A stretch of DNA of 64,000 bases from Cladorhizidae sp. MBARI D1340-BT2 (GCA_028752905.1 JAQNBH010000003.1:40335850-40399849); one strand, 5' to 3'. Positions 10,501 to 22,534 are shown, counted from the stretch's first letter. The notes: generated by a model from the sequence alone, not told the origin. Translations and numbers: made by a program.

Positions 10501-11964
10501 GCTTCCCCTACCCCTGCAGTGTTCTTGGCCCTAGAAGAGGAAGACGACGCATTCGACGTGAATGACCGAATAAAGGAGGACTCTCTAACCCTCCTCCAAT
10601 GGGACCAACTCACTGCATTAAAGGAAACATTTCAGGACGTCATCCAGGACGAGCCTGGCAGGACGTCATTGGTAGAGCACCAGATACCAATGGGAGACGC
10701 AGTTCCGATTCGGTTACCCCCTTACAAGTTGGCCCACAAGTCTGAAGAAGCCTTGCGGGAAGAGATCAAGACATTGTTACAACAACAGATTATCTAACCA
10801 TCCAAGAGCCCCTGGGCAGCGCCTACAAAGATGGCAAGATAAGAATGTGCGTAGATTATCGCAAGATAAACAACATCACCCGAGGAGATCCTTACCCATT
10901 ACCAAACATAGAAACACTTATCAACGAGATTGGAGGATCAAGGTTCATCACGATGCTGGATTTATCGAAGGGATACTATCAGGTACCCCTGGCAAAGGAA
11001 AGCAGGGAAAAGACTTTGTTTGTCACACCACAAGGCAAATATCAGTTTCTGACCATGCCCTTCGGGTTGGTCACAGCACCGTCGACCTTCCAGCGCCTGA
11101 TGGACCAGGTTTTGCACGGCCTCCATGAGTTTACGACTGCTTACTTGGATGATATCCTGATCCACAGTGAGACATGGGAGGAGCATCTTCGGCACCTCAA
11201 CATTGTGTTTGGCAAGCTACGAGTGGCTGGCCTACACATCAATTGCAGTATAGGAGTAAACAGTTGTGTATACCTGGGTCACGTGGTGGGAGGAGGAGTC
11301 ATCAAGCCGATGGAATGCAAGATTGAAGCAGTGAAGAATTATCAGCAGCCACAGACCAAGAAACAAGTGAGAGCGTTTCTTGGCCTGTGCGGATACTACC
11401 GCCGATTCATACCGGACTTCTCCACGATTGCCAACCCCCTCACAGAATTGACCAGGAAGAACAAAGAAAATAAAGTGACATGGACGGAAGAATGCGAGAA
11501 CGCATTTCAGTTATTGAAAGGTGCCCTTACCAGTAAACCGGTACTGATGTCCCCAAACTGGGAGAGGACGTTCATCATCCAAACCGACGCTTCAGCCACG
11601 GGACTTGGTTATGTGTTGAGCCGGCGAGAGGAAGATGGAACCGAACATCCAGTAGCCTATGGATCCCGCAAGTTGTTGGCACGGGGAAAAAAATACTCTG
11701 CTTTTGAAAGAGAGGCGTTAGCCATCGTAACTGGTATCAAACATTTTCGAACATATTATATTGAAGGATATAAGTTCAAGGTGGAGACCGACCATGATCC
11801 ATTAACTCACCTGGCAACCATGAAGGATAGTCATGGGAGGCTGGCCAGATGGGCTTTGGCTCTACAGCCATACGATTTTAGTGTGACCCATCGAGCTGGA
11901 ACGGCGAATGCGAACGCTGATGGGTTAAGTCGAGACCAGGGCTCTCGAGCTAAGGTGGAGGGAG
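10501..11964 (+). pseudogene. pol: Ty3-like reverse transcriptase and RNase H of the younger element
   Basis: The N-terminal part (10519-10797) has SLVEHQIPMGDAVPIRLPPY and ends in a stop just before the expected PSKSPWAAP block. A frameshift leads to the long open frame starting at 10845. RT motifs follow in order: [53 protein letters not shown], catalytic AYLDDILIH near 11140, and the thumb/tether FLGLCGYYRRFIPDFSTIAN. RNase H follows with QTDASATGLGYVLS, AFEREALAIVTGIKHFRTYY, VETDHDPLTHLA and TANANADGLSRD (about 11580-11935). The catalytic D-E-D residues look intact. A short purine-rich tract GGTGGAGGGAG (11954-11964) directly before the 3' LTR is the likely plus-strand primer. The frame runs on into the LTR to 12134. 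Confidence 0.95.
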
Positions 11965-12550
11965 TGTCAGGGAATCTCTCTCCTTTGTCCGTGACTGCTT
12001 CCTCTCCAAGGCTGGGCCTGAAGACAGAGACAGAGCCACTGCGGGAAGTGGGGGGGGAGGACATGGAATGGGTGGTCAGTGAGGTGCTGCTGGACGCGAC
12101 CTCGGGGGAGCGCCGGGGGTCTGTGAAGGCGTAAGCTGACACGACCGCAGAATCCGGTAGTGGAAACCTTGAAAGGGCGTACCTGGAAACGGGTGACGTA
12201 CAAGACTACCAAGGATTCTGATTGGTTGCCAAGGATGGTGTCCTAGAGACTGAACTGTGGTAGTGATAGAGAGAACTGGGATATATAGAGAAAGTTGTAT
12301 CGCTAGAGTATTATTGAGTTTTACGTCTGAGCGTCTTATTTGTATATAATTATGGTCTTGTTGTAGTAAGTTTACTATTGTCCGAATATACCAGTCCTTT
12401 TCGTAAGGGGTAATACAATCCGGGAAGTGGATTGATTTGGACTAACTGTGGATTTTGGTGTGAGACTAGAATCTAAGTTGGTGGCGGGTGTGGAGAGCGG
12501 ATCTGTAGGAAATCAATTAGCTTTCCTAGCAGAAGGGTTTTCCCATCACA
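11965..12550 (+). repeat. 3' LTR of the younger element (586 bp, full length)
   Basis: TGTCAGGGAATC...CCCATCACA. It contains the block of about 122 bp missing from the 5' LTR, including GGATATATAGAG near 12280 and GTATATAATT near 12340. It is followed by the GTTCA duplication. Confidence 0.92.
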
Positions 12551-12555
12551 GTTCA
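12551..12555 (+). repeat. Target-site duplication, right copy (GTTCA)
   Basis: Matches 6615-6619. Confidence 0.9.
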
Positions 12556-12675
12556 CATGAGTGGTATGTTCTTTCACATGTATATGTCCCTTTGTTAATC
12601 CCACAGATAGTGATGATCTGCTGTCAACACCACCTGCCGGTTCTGCCACTGTCAGGTGAGAGGATTTCTCTGACA
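12556..12675 (-). repeat. 5' LTR of the older element, second part
   Basis: Continuation of 6134-6619 after removal of the nested element. The far end in element sense reads TGTCAGAGAAATCCTCTC, which resembles the LTR start TGTCAGGGAATCTCTCTC of the younger element. The boundary at 12675 is inferred from this similarity. Confidence 0.6.
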
Positions 12676-13732
12676 TGGAGCATAGGGGTTAAATCAAAGT
12701 AAGTTATTTCAAAGGGGCCTCCCTAGAAGCCTATGTCCAGTAGTAAATTATTTATGTGTAGCTTTCTTTGTGTGCTTTTCAATACGGCTCTTGTCTCAAC
12801 GGTGTTGTAAGAAAGCTATAACTCCAAAACATAGCTGTATTAGCAGCTGCACCAGTCTGGGCTAGGATCAAATGAGGAAATCCACTGATGAAAAACTACA
12901 ATGCAAGTTCTTACAACACTCCCCCAACCACAGCATTGTCTAGCTATGTGATTAATTTGGAAATAGTTCTCATGTGTGTATGAATAGATTTTTGCATGCA
13001 TGTGCATACTAAACTATAGCTACATGCGCAGCTGCAGATGCAAATCTTTTAAGCAGAACAGCTAGTTGTTTCATTGGATAATGAAAATAGACTTCAGAAA
13101 AGTAAAGATAGAGAAAAGTGAAAGGCTGCTTCTGAAACAGAACTGAGATTTAGAGGTAAAAAAGAGAGAGTATTATTTTAAAAAATATGGGATTAGGCAC
13201 AGCATCCCACGGTGGAGAAGCTTCATTAGGATCAGGTACAGTTTCATTCTGACTTAGCCACTCCATTCATCAACACACTCTAGCTATAGCATGTTAGCTA
13301 AAATGTAAATGATTGCAATGGACAAGTTCTAAATGGAAACGATCGTTACAGTCAATATTTAGCTGATCATCCTTGAAAACGGAGGAATATACTATCTTAC
13401 CTATTTCTCCATATTACAATCCAATCTGATTACATCGGATCAATGTATAGTGTTAGGCCTGCAACTATGCTTGGAGTAGGACAATACTTAGGGAAGTTTG
13501 ATATAAATTATAAGTTCCAAATCAATGTGTTTATTGCTTTTAAGCTCTCCACACAAAGCTTTGCATTTGTTTTTAGTTAAATGTTAGATAGAAATAAATA
13601 CGCCATGTGTGGCAATATCAAAGTTTTCCGTCCAATACATTCTTGAGGGCTCACTTTATTTGCCAATCTAACAAGTTGTAATGTTATGACACTCGGTCAG
13701 AATCCAACCTCTCTGAGTCGGACTGTGATACA

Positions 13733-13800
13733 GATACACCTAACAATAACCTTCTCAATAATCAACTTGAAATTGCTAGCCTTCATCACGATACTCCTTG
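13733..13800 (-). repeat. Interspersed tail repeat, partial copy
   Basis: On the minus strand: GTGATGAAGGCTAG followed directly by AATTTCAAGTTGATTATTG and AGAAGG. The central TCGAAACGTCGAGAGAG part seen at 36838 and 53322 is missing. Confidence 0.6.
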
Positions 13801-15827
13801 TTTTGCAAATCAACAGAAATTCAGTCAGGTAAAGACAAAGTACTGTGCTTTCAAGTACAAGACTAGAATCAACAAAGAGTGGACCAAAACATGGCTGTTT
13901 ATTGTTGCAATGCTGGAGACTTACATCATTTGAGGTGCGATAAGTGTGGTAAGACTGAGAGTATTTCCCACCATGGAGCTGTTGACATATGCAGCCATAT
14001 TCGATCAATATCACATACCAAATTAGCAGAAATTGCTATGACAACAACCAAAGCCTGCATTTTCCTCAGTGACCTGCATTAAATTTGCGAGAACAGATCT
14101 GACACTAAATTAGATAACAACATTAACTTAACTTTACAGTCTGACATATGACTATCTCCCAGTCCCTGAGATCTGACTATGGTTAAAGTTCTGCAGATCA
14201 GGAGGAAAATGATATGCCAAGAACAATGCAGATGTTGGCCCCAATTGTTTTCTCTTCACATGCTGCCGAAGAATGTGACTTTTCCATGGTAAGGAAAAAT
14301 AAAGCTCCTTTGTGACCTAATCTGGACCAAGAAGAAACGTTAGGAAGCTTAGTGGCAACATAGATGGCTCTTCTTAATGATACCCAAACTTACAACTTTG
14401 AATCACCAAAGGAACATCTCGTTGCAGCTAAGAAAGTTTCCAGGGAATACAACCGATCTTACAGCAGCAATTACGAAACTTTAGGCAGAATAAAGTGTGT
14501 GCATATTGTTGAGTGTTGAATGAGTAAATTCACATTCACTGTTAGTGCATGCATGAAGTGTGCAAGATCCTGCGTTTAAATTGTGGGAATAGATACATTT
14601 ACATGACAATGATGAAAGATATTACTTCAGATTTTTTGACCAGCCAGGCTTTAATCATTTATACAATTAACTAACCTAGTAGCTATTCTCTAGAGTCTAG
14701 ACTATCCGGAGAACTGGTCCTACCATTTACTACCCATGACCTGTCTTACTTATTTTTGATACTCAATGTGGTTGGCAACTCCACTTATTCAATTGTCTTG
14801 TAACTATAGGTGCACCTTTTATAGCAGAGTGGATAATTATCACTAGCTGGTAACACTAGTACATATCATCCTAGCACCAGTGTGAGTCGTTTAATCAGTT
14901 TGTGAGATGGACTTACCTGGTTGCTGGGGTAGCCCCTTTGAAGAGCCCAAACTTAAACCATAACCAGCATATATTTCATTAATAAAGAGCAATAGAGGTT
15001 AATTCCAACTAGCACAGATACTAAGGCACACCAAAGGGAGCCCTTGGTCTATTTGTGGACTGAATTCTATTATACAAGTCAATTGTTATTCCCCTGTCCT
15101 CTACACACCTATTACTACATTTCTTTACTTGTTTTCCGTATCTTCTTCAGTGGCCCATATGTCTTGTACAGCTTTATGTCATCTTTGAATTGTAACTTTG
15201 AGTTGTAACATTTTCTTCCCCTTGTCTAGAGATAGGATCATGATCTCCATTCCCCTCAGCTCCCAGTGCCCTCTCTGTTTCCTCACTCTCACTCTTTATA
15301 ACATTCCACATATTCTTCCTCAAAGGTTATGTGACATTTTATCCTCCAGCTTCCCACTGCCAAAGCAAGTATTTTTTCTTTAGTAGGATAAATATTATTT
15401 TCTCTCAGATTTGCCAACCATCTGTTTATGCTTTAACTTCATTTAACTCAATTTTCTTTTTTAAAAGCTTCTTTTATAGTTTGGTTTGAATTGGCTGTGG
15501 GCCTTCTCTGTTGTCCACATGCTACTTCCAGTTTTGTCTTCTGGTCTTGAAACTTAGCTGTTAGGGTAAATACTGCTTGTCCTGGAAAACTAGTCAATTC
15601 ACTTAGACAGGAATAATTTGCTTGCTCTGTCTGCTAACTGTACCCTTCCCTGGTCTTAATGGCGAGGCTTTATCCTTAAACTCTCTGGTATAACCTTTTC
15701 ATCTAATACTAAAAACTTTGTGATTTTTCCACTTTGCTCTCTTACATAAAAAAGTTGTCGTATTGCATCACCAATTTCTCGGTATTACTGCCATAGCTTC
15801 ATTTCTATAATCTCTCAGTTGATAGAT

Positions 15828-15905
15828 TATATACTTTCTCAATAATCAACTTAAATGTGCTCACTTGATGTTTTGATAGATGCTCTAGTCTTCCTCAGGA
15901 ATAAC
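15828..15905 (-). repeat. Interspersed tail repeat copy
   Basis: On the minus strand: ATTCCTGAGGAAGACTAGAG, then CATCAAGTGAGC and TTAAGTTGATTATTGAGAAA. Diverged member of the family at 36838, 53322 and 63902. Confidence 0.6.
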
Positions 15906-17075
15906 AAGTTGATCAGATTCATGTGTGGCTGAAAACCATCAGTAGCTAGCTATGTGAAACACACCCTCACAGATGTATGAATGCACATGACTGCATGTGG
16001 CAACAATGAAAAAGGGGGGAAATCATGAAGAAAACATGATATTTTCTTTTAATACACATCTAATAATACTATAAGAGAAAAATAAATGAAATAAAATCGA
16101 CTACTAATAATGCAAGCAAACAAATAGTTGTAATACTATTAACACAAACCATTGTTTCCAGTATAACAAAGCCAAACCGAGCATCCATGAACAACTACTG
16201 GGTCAGCAGAGCTTACACAGAGGCTTGCTTGTTACTTTTGACAAGGAATCCCCCCATTTTATATCAGTTGAATATCTTAACTATAATGTGTGAGTAATTT
16301 CTGTTCACATTTCAGATAACCAGATATATTCAAACCGGTGGCTTCAAGAGATAATCTGACAGATTATTGAACCATGCATAGTTCTGTTTTCTGCATAAGT
16401 AGCACCATTCTCTCATCTGCCCCATGCAGCCAGTTTTCTTTCCATTAGCTAAGAATCTGCTGTTGTTTTATTTGTTCCGTTCTCTTCACTACATTATTTT
16501 GTTACAAGTGAACATATGGTGAATGTATATAGAAACAGGGGATATCAAGTTTTCTATCCAAATCCTCAGTGAGGGCTCCTCGCCAATTGCCTGATCTTTC
16601 CAATAGAGATTCTCACACACACACATTTTTTTTTTGCAAAAAGCATCCCTGAGAACTTGACCTTTTACCTTCCAAAATTGAGGATGCTGCAGAAACATTG
16701 TTCTCTTCAAGAACTGCAACTCCTTGACAACTTGCCCAGGCAGATCTGTTATGCCACAGCCCTTGCTAATTGTAGTAACTGGCCTGAAGGGCAGTAGCCT
16801 AACCTACTAGTTCAAGTCTTCAGTATACTTGATAACGTAATCTTACAATCTCACTTCAGTACAGTATCTCTCAAAAAATATACTACGCAGTGCCTAGCCT
16901 GGTGCCCTTAATTAGGCTGCCAGGCCCAGCTCACATGACCAAATATGGGTAAGTACATTAACATTACTGATGTGGTTGTCCAATCATAATTATGCTAGTG
17001 AATGTGTATGTGTGCATGTTCAGTAATCCGGGTCATGGAGTTCATGCAAGCCTGCTTTAAGAGCTAATTAGCACC

Positions 17076-17130
17076 TTGGAGTCACACCTTGCCATGTCAA
17101 GTTTGTCACTGTTGTGGCCGGGCCCCAACA
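17076..17130 (-). repeat. Start of a 3' LTR (third Ty3-like element)
   Basis: The minus strand reads TGTTGGGGCCCGGCCACAAC immediately after the purine tract. The distal end of the LTR could not be fixed. Confidence 0.5.
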
Positions 17131-17995
17131 TTTCCCTCCCCTTCTTGAGATCTCTGCTCATCAGTCCAGCATTGTCGCGACAATCCATCTGCATTGGCAT
17201 TGGTGGAACCAGGCCTGTAAACTATGTCGAACTGAAAGGGCTGTATGGTCAGGGCCCAACTCATCAGGCGTCCTTTCTGTTTTTCATGGTGTAGAGGTAG
17301 GTGAGAACTCTGTTGTCTGTCTGGATGGTGAAACTCCAACCTAGTAAGTATACTTCGAAGTGTTGCAGTGCTGCTACTATTGCCAGACATTCTTTTTCCA
17401 CTGTAGCATATCTTGACTCTCTTGGCAGGTTGCTCCACATTCTCCTGGTCGTGTTGAATCAGTACTGCCCCAATCCCGTGATCTAATGCATCCATTTGCA
17501 GCAGGAAGGGTTGGCTGTAATCTGGGCTTGTCAAGATTGGCTTGCTGGTAAGTCCATTCTTCAGTGTTTGGAAAGCCTCTTGGCATTCGGGTGTCCATTG
17601 AACCCTGCAGACTTTGTCAGATCTGACAGGCAGGAAGCTATCCCACTGAACGACGGCATGAAACACCTGTAGTAGCCTAAGAAAGCTTGGATATCATGCT
17701 TAGTCTTGGTTGTGCAAACTGCTGGATATCCTTCACTTTGGCTAGCTCAGAGGCGATCTGCCCCAAGCCAACAACGTGTCCCAGATAGGTACAGGAGGCC
17801 ATTCCCAGACACTTCCTTCTTTTTGATAGTCAGGCCTTCCGCCCCCAGTCACTGTAACACTCTCATCAGGTGAAGGAGGTGGTCATCCCAGTCATTACTA
17901 TGTCATCCAGGTAAGCTGCTGTGAAGCTTTGGAGGTTGTCTAGCACTCCATCCATTAGCCGTTGGAAGGTGTTGGGGGCCCCCTTCAATCCAGTA
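17106..17995 (-). pseudogene. pol: Third Ty3/gypsy-type element: RT end, RNase H and polypurine tract
   Basis: On the minus strand the RT remnant begins with GAPNTFQRLMDGVLDNLQSF and the catalytic AYLDDIV (about 17890-17970). After frame breaks it continues through IQAFLGYYRCFMPSFS, VQWTPECQEAFQTLKNGLTS, FLLQMDALDHGIGAVLIQ (RNase H; the usual T-D-A is M-D-A), RLMSWALTIQPFQFDIVYRP and NANADGLSRQCW. It ends in EGEGNVGARPQQ. The tract AAGAAGGGGAGGGAAA (17131-17146) fits a polypurine primer and is followed by TGTTGGGG. Sequence upstream of the RT palm is absent, so this is a 5'-truncated remnant. Its sequence differs clearly from the two elements at 2-12 kb. It ends RNase H-PPT-LTR, which does not tell whether integrase was upstream. 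Confidence 0.88.
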
Positions 17996-18167
17996 GCAAG
18001 CAATGAAGTCAATAAAAATAAACTAATGTTATGGTTGTGGAATAATTTCAGTGTGTAGCTAGCTAGATTTATCTTGCTAGAGAGAGCTAAATTATGATAG
18101 TAAGCCCATTCCTCCTCTCAAGCATTATAATTAGGACTATTAAAATTGGTAATATTATTTCAAACAC

Positions 18168-18222
18168 ACACACACATGGACACGCACATACACATGCACA
18201 CCACACATTCACACACACACAT
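18168..18222 (+). repeat. CA-rich microsatellite
   Basis: Interrupted (CA)n with ACACATG and ACGCACA variants. Confidence 0.85.
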
Positions 18223-18224
18223 TT

Positions 18225-19450
18225 AAAATCTAAGTACAGAGGACATCTGCCAGTCTAAGGATTTCTAAGCCAAGAAGCAAATCTACAGCCATCGGCACTA
18301 AGTAAGTTTGCCATTAGAAACAGTTGAACTGTAAACAAAACAAAATATTGCTAGCTAGTTAACAGATCAATGGTGCTTCTAAGGTTTAGCTACTTACCAA
18401 GTTGTAGTTTATCAATTGGATGGTCGGATAGAACAAAAAATCTAGGTGTCGCCTGTGCCAATTCCAAGTTTTTCCCCATAAATAGTACCATAGGCAATGT
18501 AGTGCTTATTAGGGCCACACCCATTCTACATCAGCTAAATTTCTAATTACTACCCAGCTGGATGTGGTGATTAACAAAGTGAGTTGAGATGAAGCTCTCA
18601 TTGCATGCCATCAAGGTAAGGATGGTCTAGCTATTTAGTGTCTAGATAGTTAACCGATGAAAAAATTGGCATCAACTGCCCAAATTATTATTTCCTAAAA
18701 GAAGCGTTTCCAAATCAGTTAGTCTTTTGGATCATGGTCATAAGCTAGCTATCTATCTAGCTCTAATAGAATGCTAGCTATTAGTTTTACTCGAGCTGAC
18801 ATAGGTAACCGCTCTTGGTATTTGTCCATGATCCTACATAATTATATCAACCCATCACAATTCCAGATTTACTATGGTCATGGTCATGTAAAGTTTATGT
18901 AAGAGTATATTAATGCCAGATTACAAAGATTCAGCTACAGCATATTCCAGAGGATATCTGACAGTCTAGGCCTTTCTATTTGCCAAAAGTAAGTGTATAG
19001 CCTTTAGTATTAAGTAAGTTTAGAGCTATAATATAGAGAAAAGAATTACTAGGTAGTAGTGACTAACAAGTAGCAGATCAATGGTGCATCTAGGCTTTAG
19101 CTACTTTCCTAGATTGTTGTGGTATTTTTTATCAGCAAATAGCATCTAGCTTGAGGCAACTTAATGTCACAACCATTCTTCTGTCAGCAAAATTATCATT
19201 ATTGTGCAGATGAGAGTGTTAACCAACACAATGTATCCTGCTCTTCTAAGAAGCATAACTATCACAGAAGGTACTAGTTGTTCAGTGTTAGGAAGCCAAC
19301 TAAAAGCTAGGCTATCCAATGCCCCAACAATTGCTTCTAGAAGCTCAGATTGTAAGTCCTAAGTTATTTTGTTCTTCATGACAATTATGACCATGAGCTA
19401 GGTAACTAGCTCTAATAGAATGTTAGTTGTTAGTTTTGCTAGAGCTAAAG
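18225..19450 (+). repeat. Diverged tandem duplication, two units of about 700 bp
   Basis: The segments from 18235 and from 18945 share ordered blocks: GGACATCTGCCAGTCTAAGG versus GGATATCTGACAGTCTAGGC, AGTAAGTTT, CAGATCAATGGTGCWTCTA, TTTAGCTACTT, then ATCATGGTCATAAGCTAG versus TTATGACCATGAGCTAGG, and AATAGAATGYTAG. Order is conserved with many substitutions, so this is an old segmental duplication. No protein was recognised in either copy. Confidence 0.6.
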
Positions 19451-19737
19451 TCATTGTATCTAAATTGTGTCAACTGAGAGTTCAGTTCTGAGCAATAGTG
19501 GATATGATGAACAACTGCTATAATGGTAATTTTCATCCCTTTTTCAAATGCAGGTGTATATGTTCTGAACAAGATAACTCAGTGTTTTAATGATAATTGA
19601 TGCTAATGTTAATGTTTTATATAAATGACTAACCTGTGAAATCAGGAACAAATCTAGAGGAAGGAGGTAGCTGAGTGGCTTGACAACTGCAATGGTAAGG
19701 GAGCTGAAAACTTTTGAGAAGGAGTAGTTGATTCTTT

Positions 19738-19837
19738 NNNNNNNNNNNNNNNNNNNNNNNNNNNNNNNNNNNNNNNNNNNNNNNNNNNNNNNNNNNNNNN
19801 NNNNNNNNNNNNNNNNNNNNNNNNNNNNNNNNNNNNN
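19738..19837. other. Assembly gap (100 N)
   Basis: Run of N. Its length is probably nominal. Open frames that cross it have no meaning. Confidence 0.99.
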
Positions 19838-20156
19838 TGATTCACCCTCTCTTACAAAGGCAAAATAAATGAAGGTGGAAGAACCAGAAGTGGAGGTTGC
19901 TCCATTTGAATCATAGCTTTCAAGATGGCCACCTGCTGGCAAAGGGGTGAGGAAATGGCTATCTTTGCCACACTACTATATAAATAATATCTAGAAGAGG
20001 GCAATTGTGCGCACACTAAACACTATTTCCACAATTTGGAAATATTTCAAGTCATGGGAAGCCGTACTATAACCCTAGCCCTAGGGTCGGCAAAAACTTG
20101 AAACTTTAGATATCCTTAAATCCCCGGATTACCAACAGCATCACTGACATACATTG

Positions 20157-20181
20157 TTGTTGTTGTTGTTGTTGTTGCTGT
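20157..20181 (+). repeat. (GTT)n microsatellite
   Basis: About eight GTT units. Confidence 0.9.
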
Positions 20182-20628
20182 TTACTTCTCTTGTTTATAG
20201 GATTTTTTTTTTTATTCCTCGTTGTCCTTGTCTAGACTGCCATTTGTGCCCAAACAATTAACCACACACCCCATTCTCCCTTATTAGGTATAGAGTGAGG
20301 TTGAAGCTAGCAAGTTTATAATAGCACGTGCATACAGTGTAGGTGTCCACCACCTACAAATGCGAAACCAACCGTCTAGTAGTTATGAAGTTCCACGTGG
20401 TTACTGGTCCCTGGGGCACTTAGCTTTTAACCCCCAAAATCTGGATGGGTGTGGCACTTGCCATGTGTAGTATGCACGTGTGTCAGGTAAGTGGCACTGG
20501 TGATTTTAAATTATGCACACCCAATGTAATTATTTGCAATGGATTTAGCAATTAGATCTAACTCTAGGTGACGCTTTGCTGTTTTGAATTTATGCTTAAT
20601 ACCAGTGGCCTCTTGGCTCCTCTTGACT

Positions 20629-20691
20629 GGTTGGGGGGAGGGGGGGGGGGGGGTTTAAGTGGGATATCCCCCCCCCCCCCCCCCCCCCCCC
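20629..20691 (+). repeat. Poly(G) followed by poly(C): inverted homopolymer tracts
   Basis: A G-run with one A is followed by a 15-base spacer (TTTAAGTGGGATATC) and more than 20 C. The arms can pair as a hairpin, and the G arm could also form a quadruplex. Confidence 0.9.
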
Positions 20692-20869
20692 ACCACATCC
20701 ACAAGTATCTGCCTGCAGTGTACACATATTCAAGTTTCAGGCAAGAGAGTACATGGAGGGTGAAGTAACTCACTCACGAGTACAGCCCACCTAATGGACT
20801 CTGTAACCACTCCTTGTCCACATGGCCGACCAAGACACACACAAACTGCTACTGTAGCAGCAATGATGC

Positions 20870-21115
20870 ACAGATTACTGATACTATCAGTAGATTACTG
20901 ACACTGTCTGTAGATTATCACTCATGATGTCAGTAGATTACTGAGTCTGTAGATTACTGACACTGTCAGTAGTTAACTGCAGATTACTGACGCTATCAGT
21001 AGATTACTGACGCTGTCAGTAGATTGCTGACACCGTTAGTAGATTACTGACACTGTCTCTATATTATCACTGGCACTGTCAGTAGATTACTGACATTATA
21101 TTTAGATTACTGCAA
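20870..21115 (+). repeat. Degenerate 20-21 bp tandem repeat
   Basis: About twelve units of the type AGATTACTGACACTGTCAGT, with length variants. The unit contains the internal inverted repeat ACTGACACTGTCAGT. Confidence 0.85.
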
Positions 21116-21698
21116 TGAAAACGAGCCATCGAGCGAGGAGACAACTCCAGCCTGAAGATAACTAATAACCAAAAATACTGACATAAAACAAACAGTGTCT
21201 GTAAAACTCACTGTTCTAATTAGTCACCATCTAGATCATACAGGCGTAATATTGAAGTGCATCACTTTTGTATATTTGGACTATTGGGAAGTATGTATGG
21301 AGATATTTGAAAGAGAGCCAGGAAATGGTTTGCGGACTTCACTCACTTACTTGAGCTTATCCCTTTGACCCAAAGCTTCCATGAGGAACTACATGAACTC
21401 AGTGGCTATTTGGCTGCGTAGCTGGTTACCTCGGTCTTGTACCCTCGGCTATGTGGTCAGTCTTGTACCCTCGGCTACATGGCTAGTCTTGTACAATCGG
21501 CTAAGCCTATCTTGGCCACCTGCATTGCAAAATAACTAAAAAACATGGGTGTGCATCACTTAGAATCAATTATCATGCTAACTCTATGGGGTGCAAAAAA
21601 TTAATTAATAAGTAAATATAAGTAAATGATTTTATGATTATTAATTATTATTACTACTACTACTACTAATTACTATTATTTATTTATTTAATTTATAA
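21116..21698. other. No recognised gene; short GGCTAYGTGG repeat
   Basis: Contains three imperfect copies of the motif CTTGTACCCTCGGCTA at 21420-21505 and an AT/TAC microsatellite at 21640-21690. Confidence 0.4.
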
Positions 21699-22530
21699 TC
21701 TATATAAAATACACGTTGTCCGTCCATCCGTTAGTGTGTCACACTATACGCTGCGCAGATTTTAAAAATATTCCTTCGTCATGATTACGCGGAATCCTTG
21801 AAAACCGTTTGCATCACGATTATACGCTTTTAGGATCTCATCCTAACAAGAACTTTAGCAGTGCTAATTAACTCTCTACAACAACAGGACTCAACCTGCG
21901 GAACTACTCTTAAACGGTTAATATAGTTTAATTATCGTGGATCACCCTATTTGGTAATGTTACTAGGACTCTATCTGTTCATACTCACAAATGCACACAC
22001 TCATACTTGATTGATTCCTATTGGTCTAGCCAAGTGATGGATAGATGTAATAGTTGGATAGTGGGGAGCCAGGCTATTTAAGGCCAGCTCTCCCTCCAGT
22101 GACCAGGGTGTGTGTTCTAGTCGTGTCTAATCTTTGTAATGGTATGTGAACTTAATAATCTTTCAAACCTTATTATTACACTTGCAAGAGTTAGACATGG
22201 CAATAGTGTTTTAAGCTGTGCCCTAACCTTGCAAGTTAGAGTAGGCCTAACATACGCATGCACCCCAATACAGAATCCTGAAGAATACATAATGGCTACT
22301 CCACGAGACAGAAAGCAGGAGAGCTGCAGGAGAGAGATGGAGAAAGAGAGAGGATGCTGCAAGGGAGTCTGCACGAGAAACTGCAAGGAAAGTTGACTGG
22401 GAAAGACAAAGGGAGTGGAGGGTTGATACCAACAGAGAAACTGAGGATCTATCCCAGAACAAATGGCACTTCACAGAGCAGAAATTTCAGCAAGTACGAA
22501 GGATGAGGAGAGATCATCTAATACAAGTAG
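21699..22530 (+). mobile_element. Possible 5' part of a Helitron
   Basis: TCTATATAAAATACACGTTG followed by TCCGTCCATCCG resembles Helitron 5' ends (TC start, TATATAAA, CTGTCCGTCC-like run). About 590 bp downstream an ATG at 22291 opens MATPRDRKQESCRREMEKER, reminiscent of the charged N-terminus of Helitron Rep/helicase proteins in invertebrates. No Rep or helicase motif and no CTRR end with hairpin was found, so this is a weak call based on resemblance only. Confidence 0.3.
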
Positions 22531-22534
22531 AAGG

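Larger units (their letters stand above)
12676..17075. other. AT-rich region without a recognised gene
   Basis: I see only short interrupted open frames. A fragment at 13879-14082 (RCDKCGKTESISHHGAVDIC) has spaced Cys and His residues that could be a zinc-binding relic of a transposase, but no family was recognised. Two minus-strand copies of a short interspersed repeat lie at 13733-13800 and 15828-15905. Confidence 0.4.

Noticed and set aside
2022..12675. Envelope gene that would make these elements retrovirus-like
   Set aside because: RNase H is followed directly by the purine tract and LTR in the younger element. No third open frame.
13879..14082. Cys/His-containing open frame
   Set aside because: Spacing does not fit a known finger well enough. 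Kept only as a remark.
14905..14965. Possible minus-strand exon ending at CAACCAG|GTAAGT
   Set aside because: A good donor sequence but no acceptor, no recognisable peptide and no neighbouring exon.
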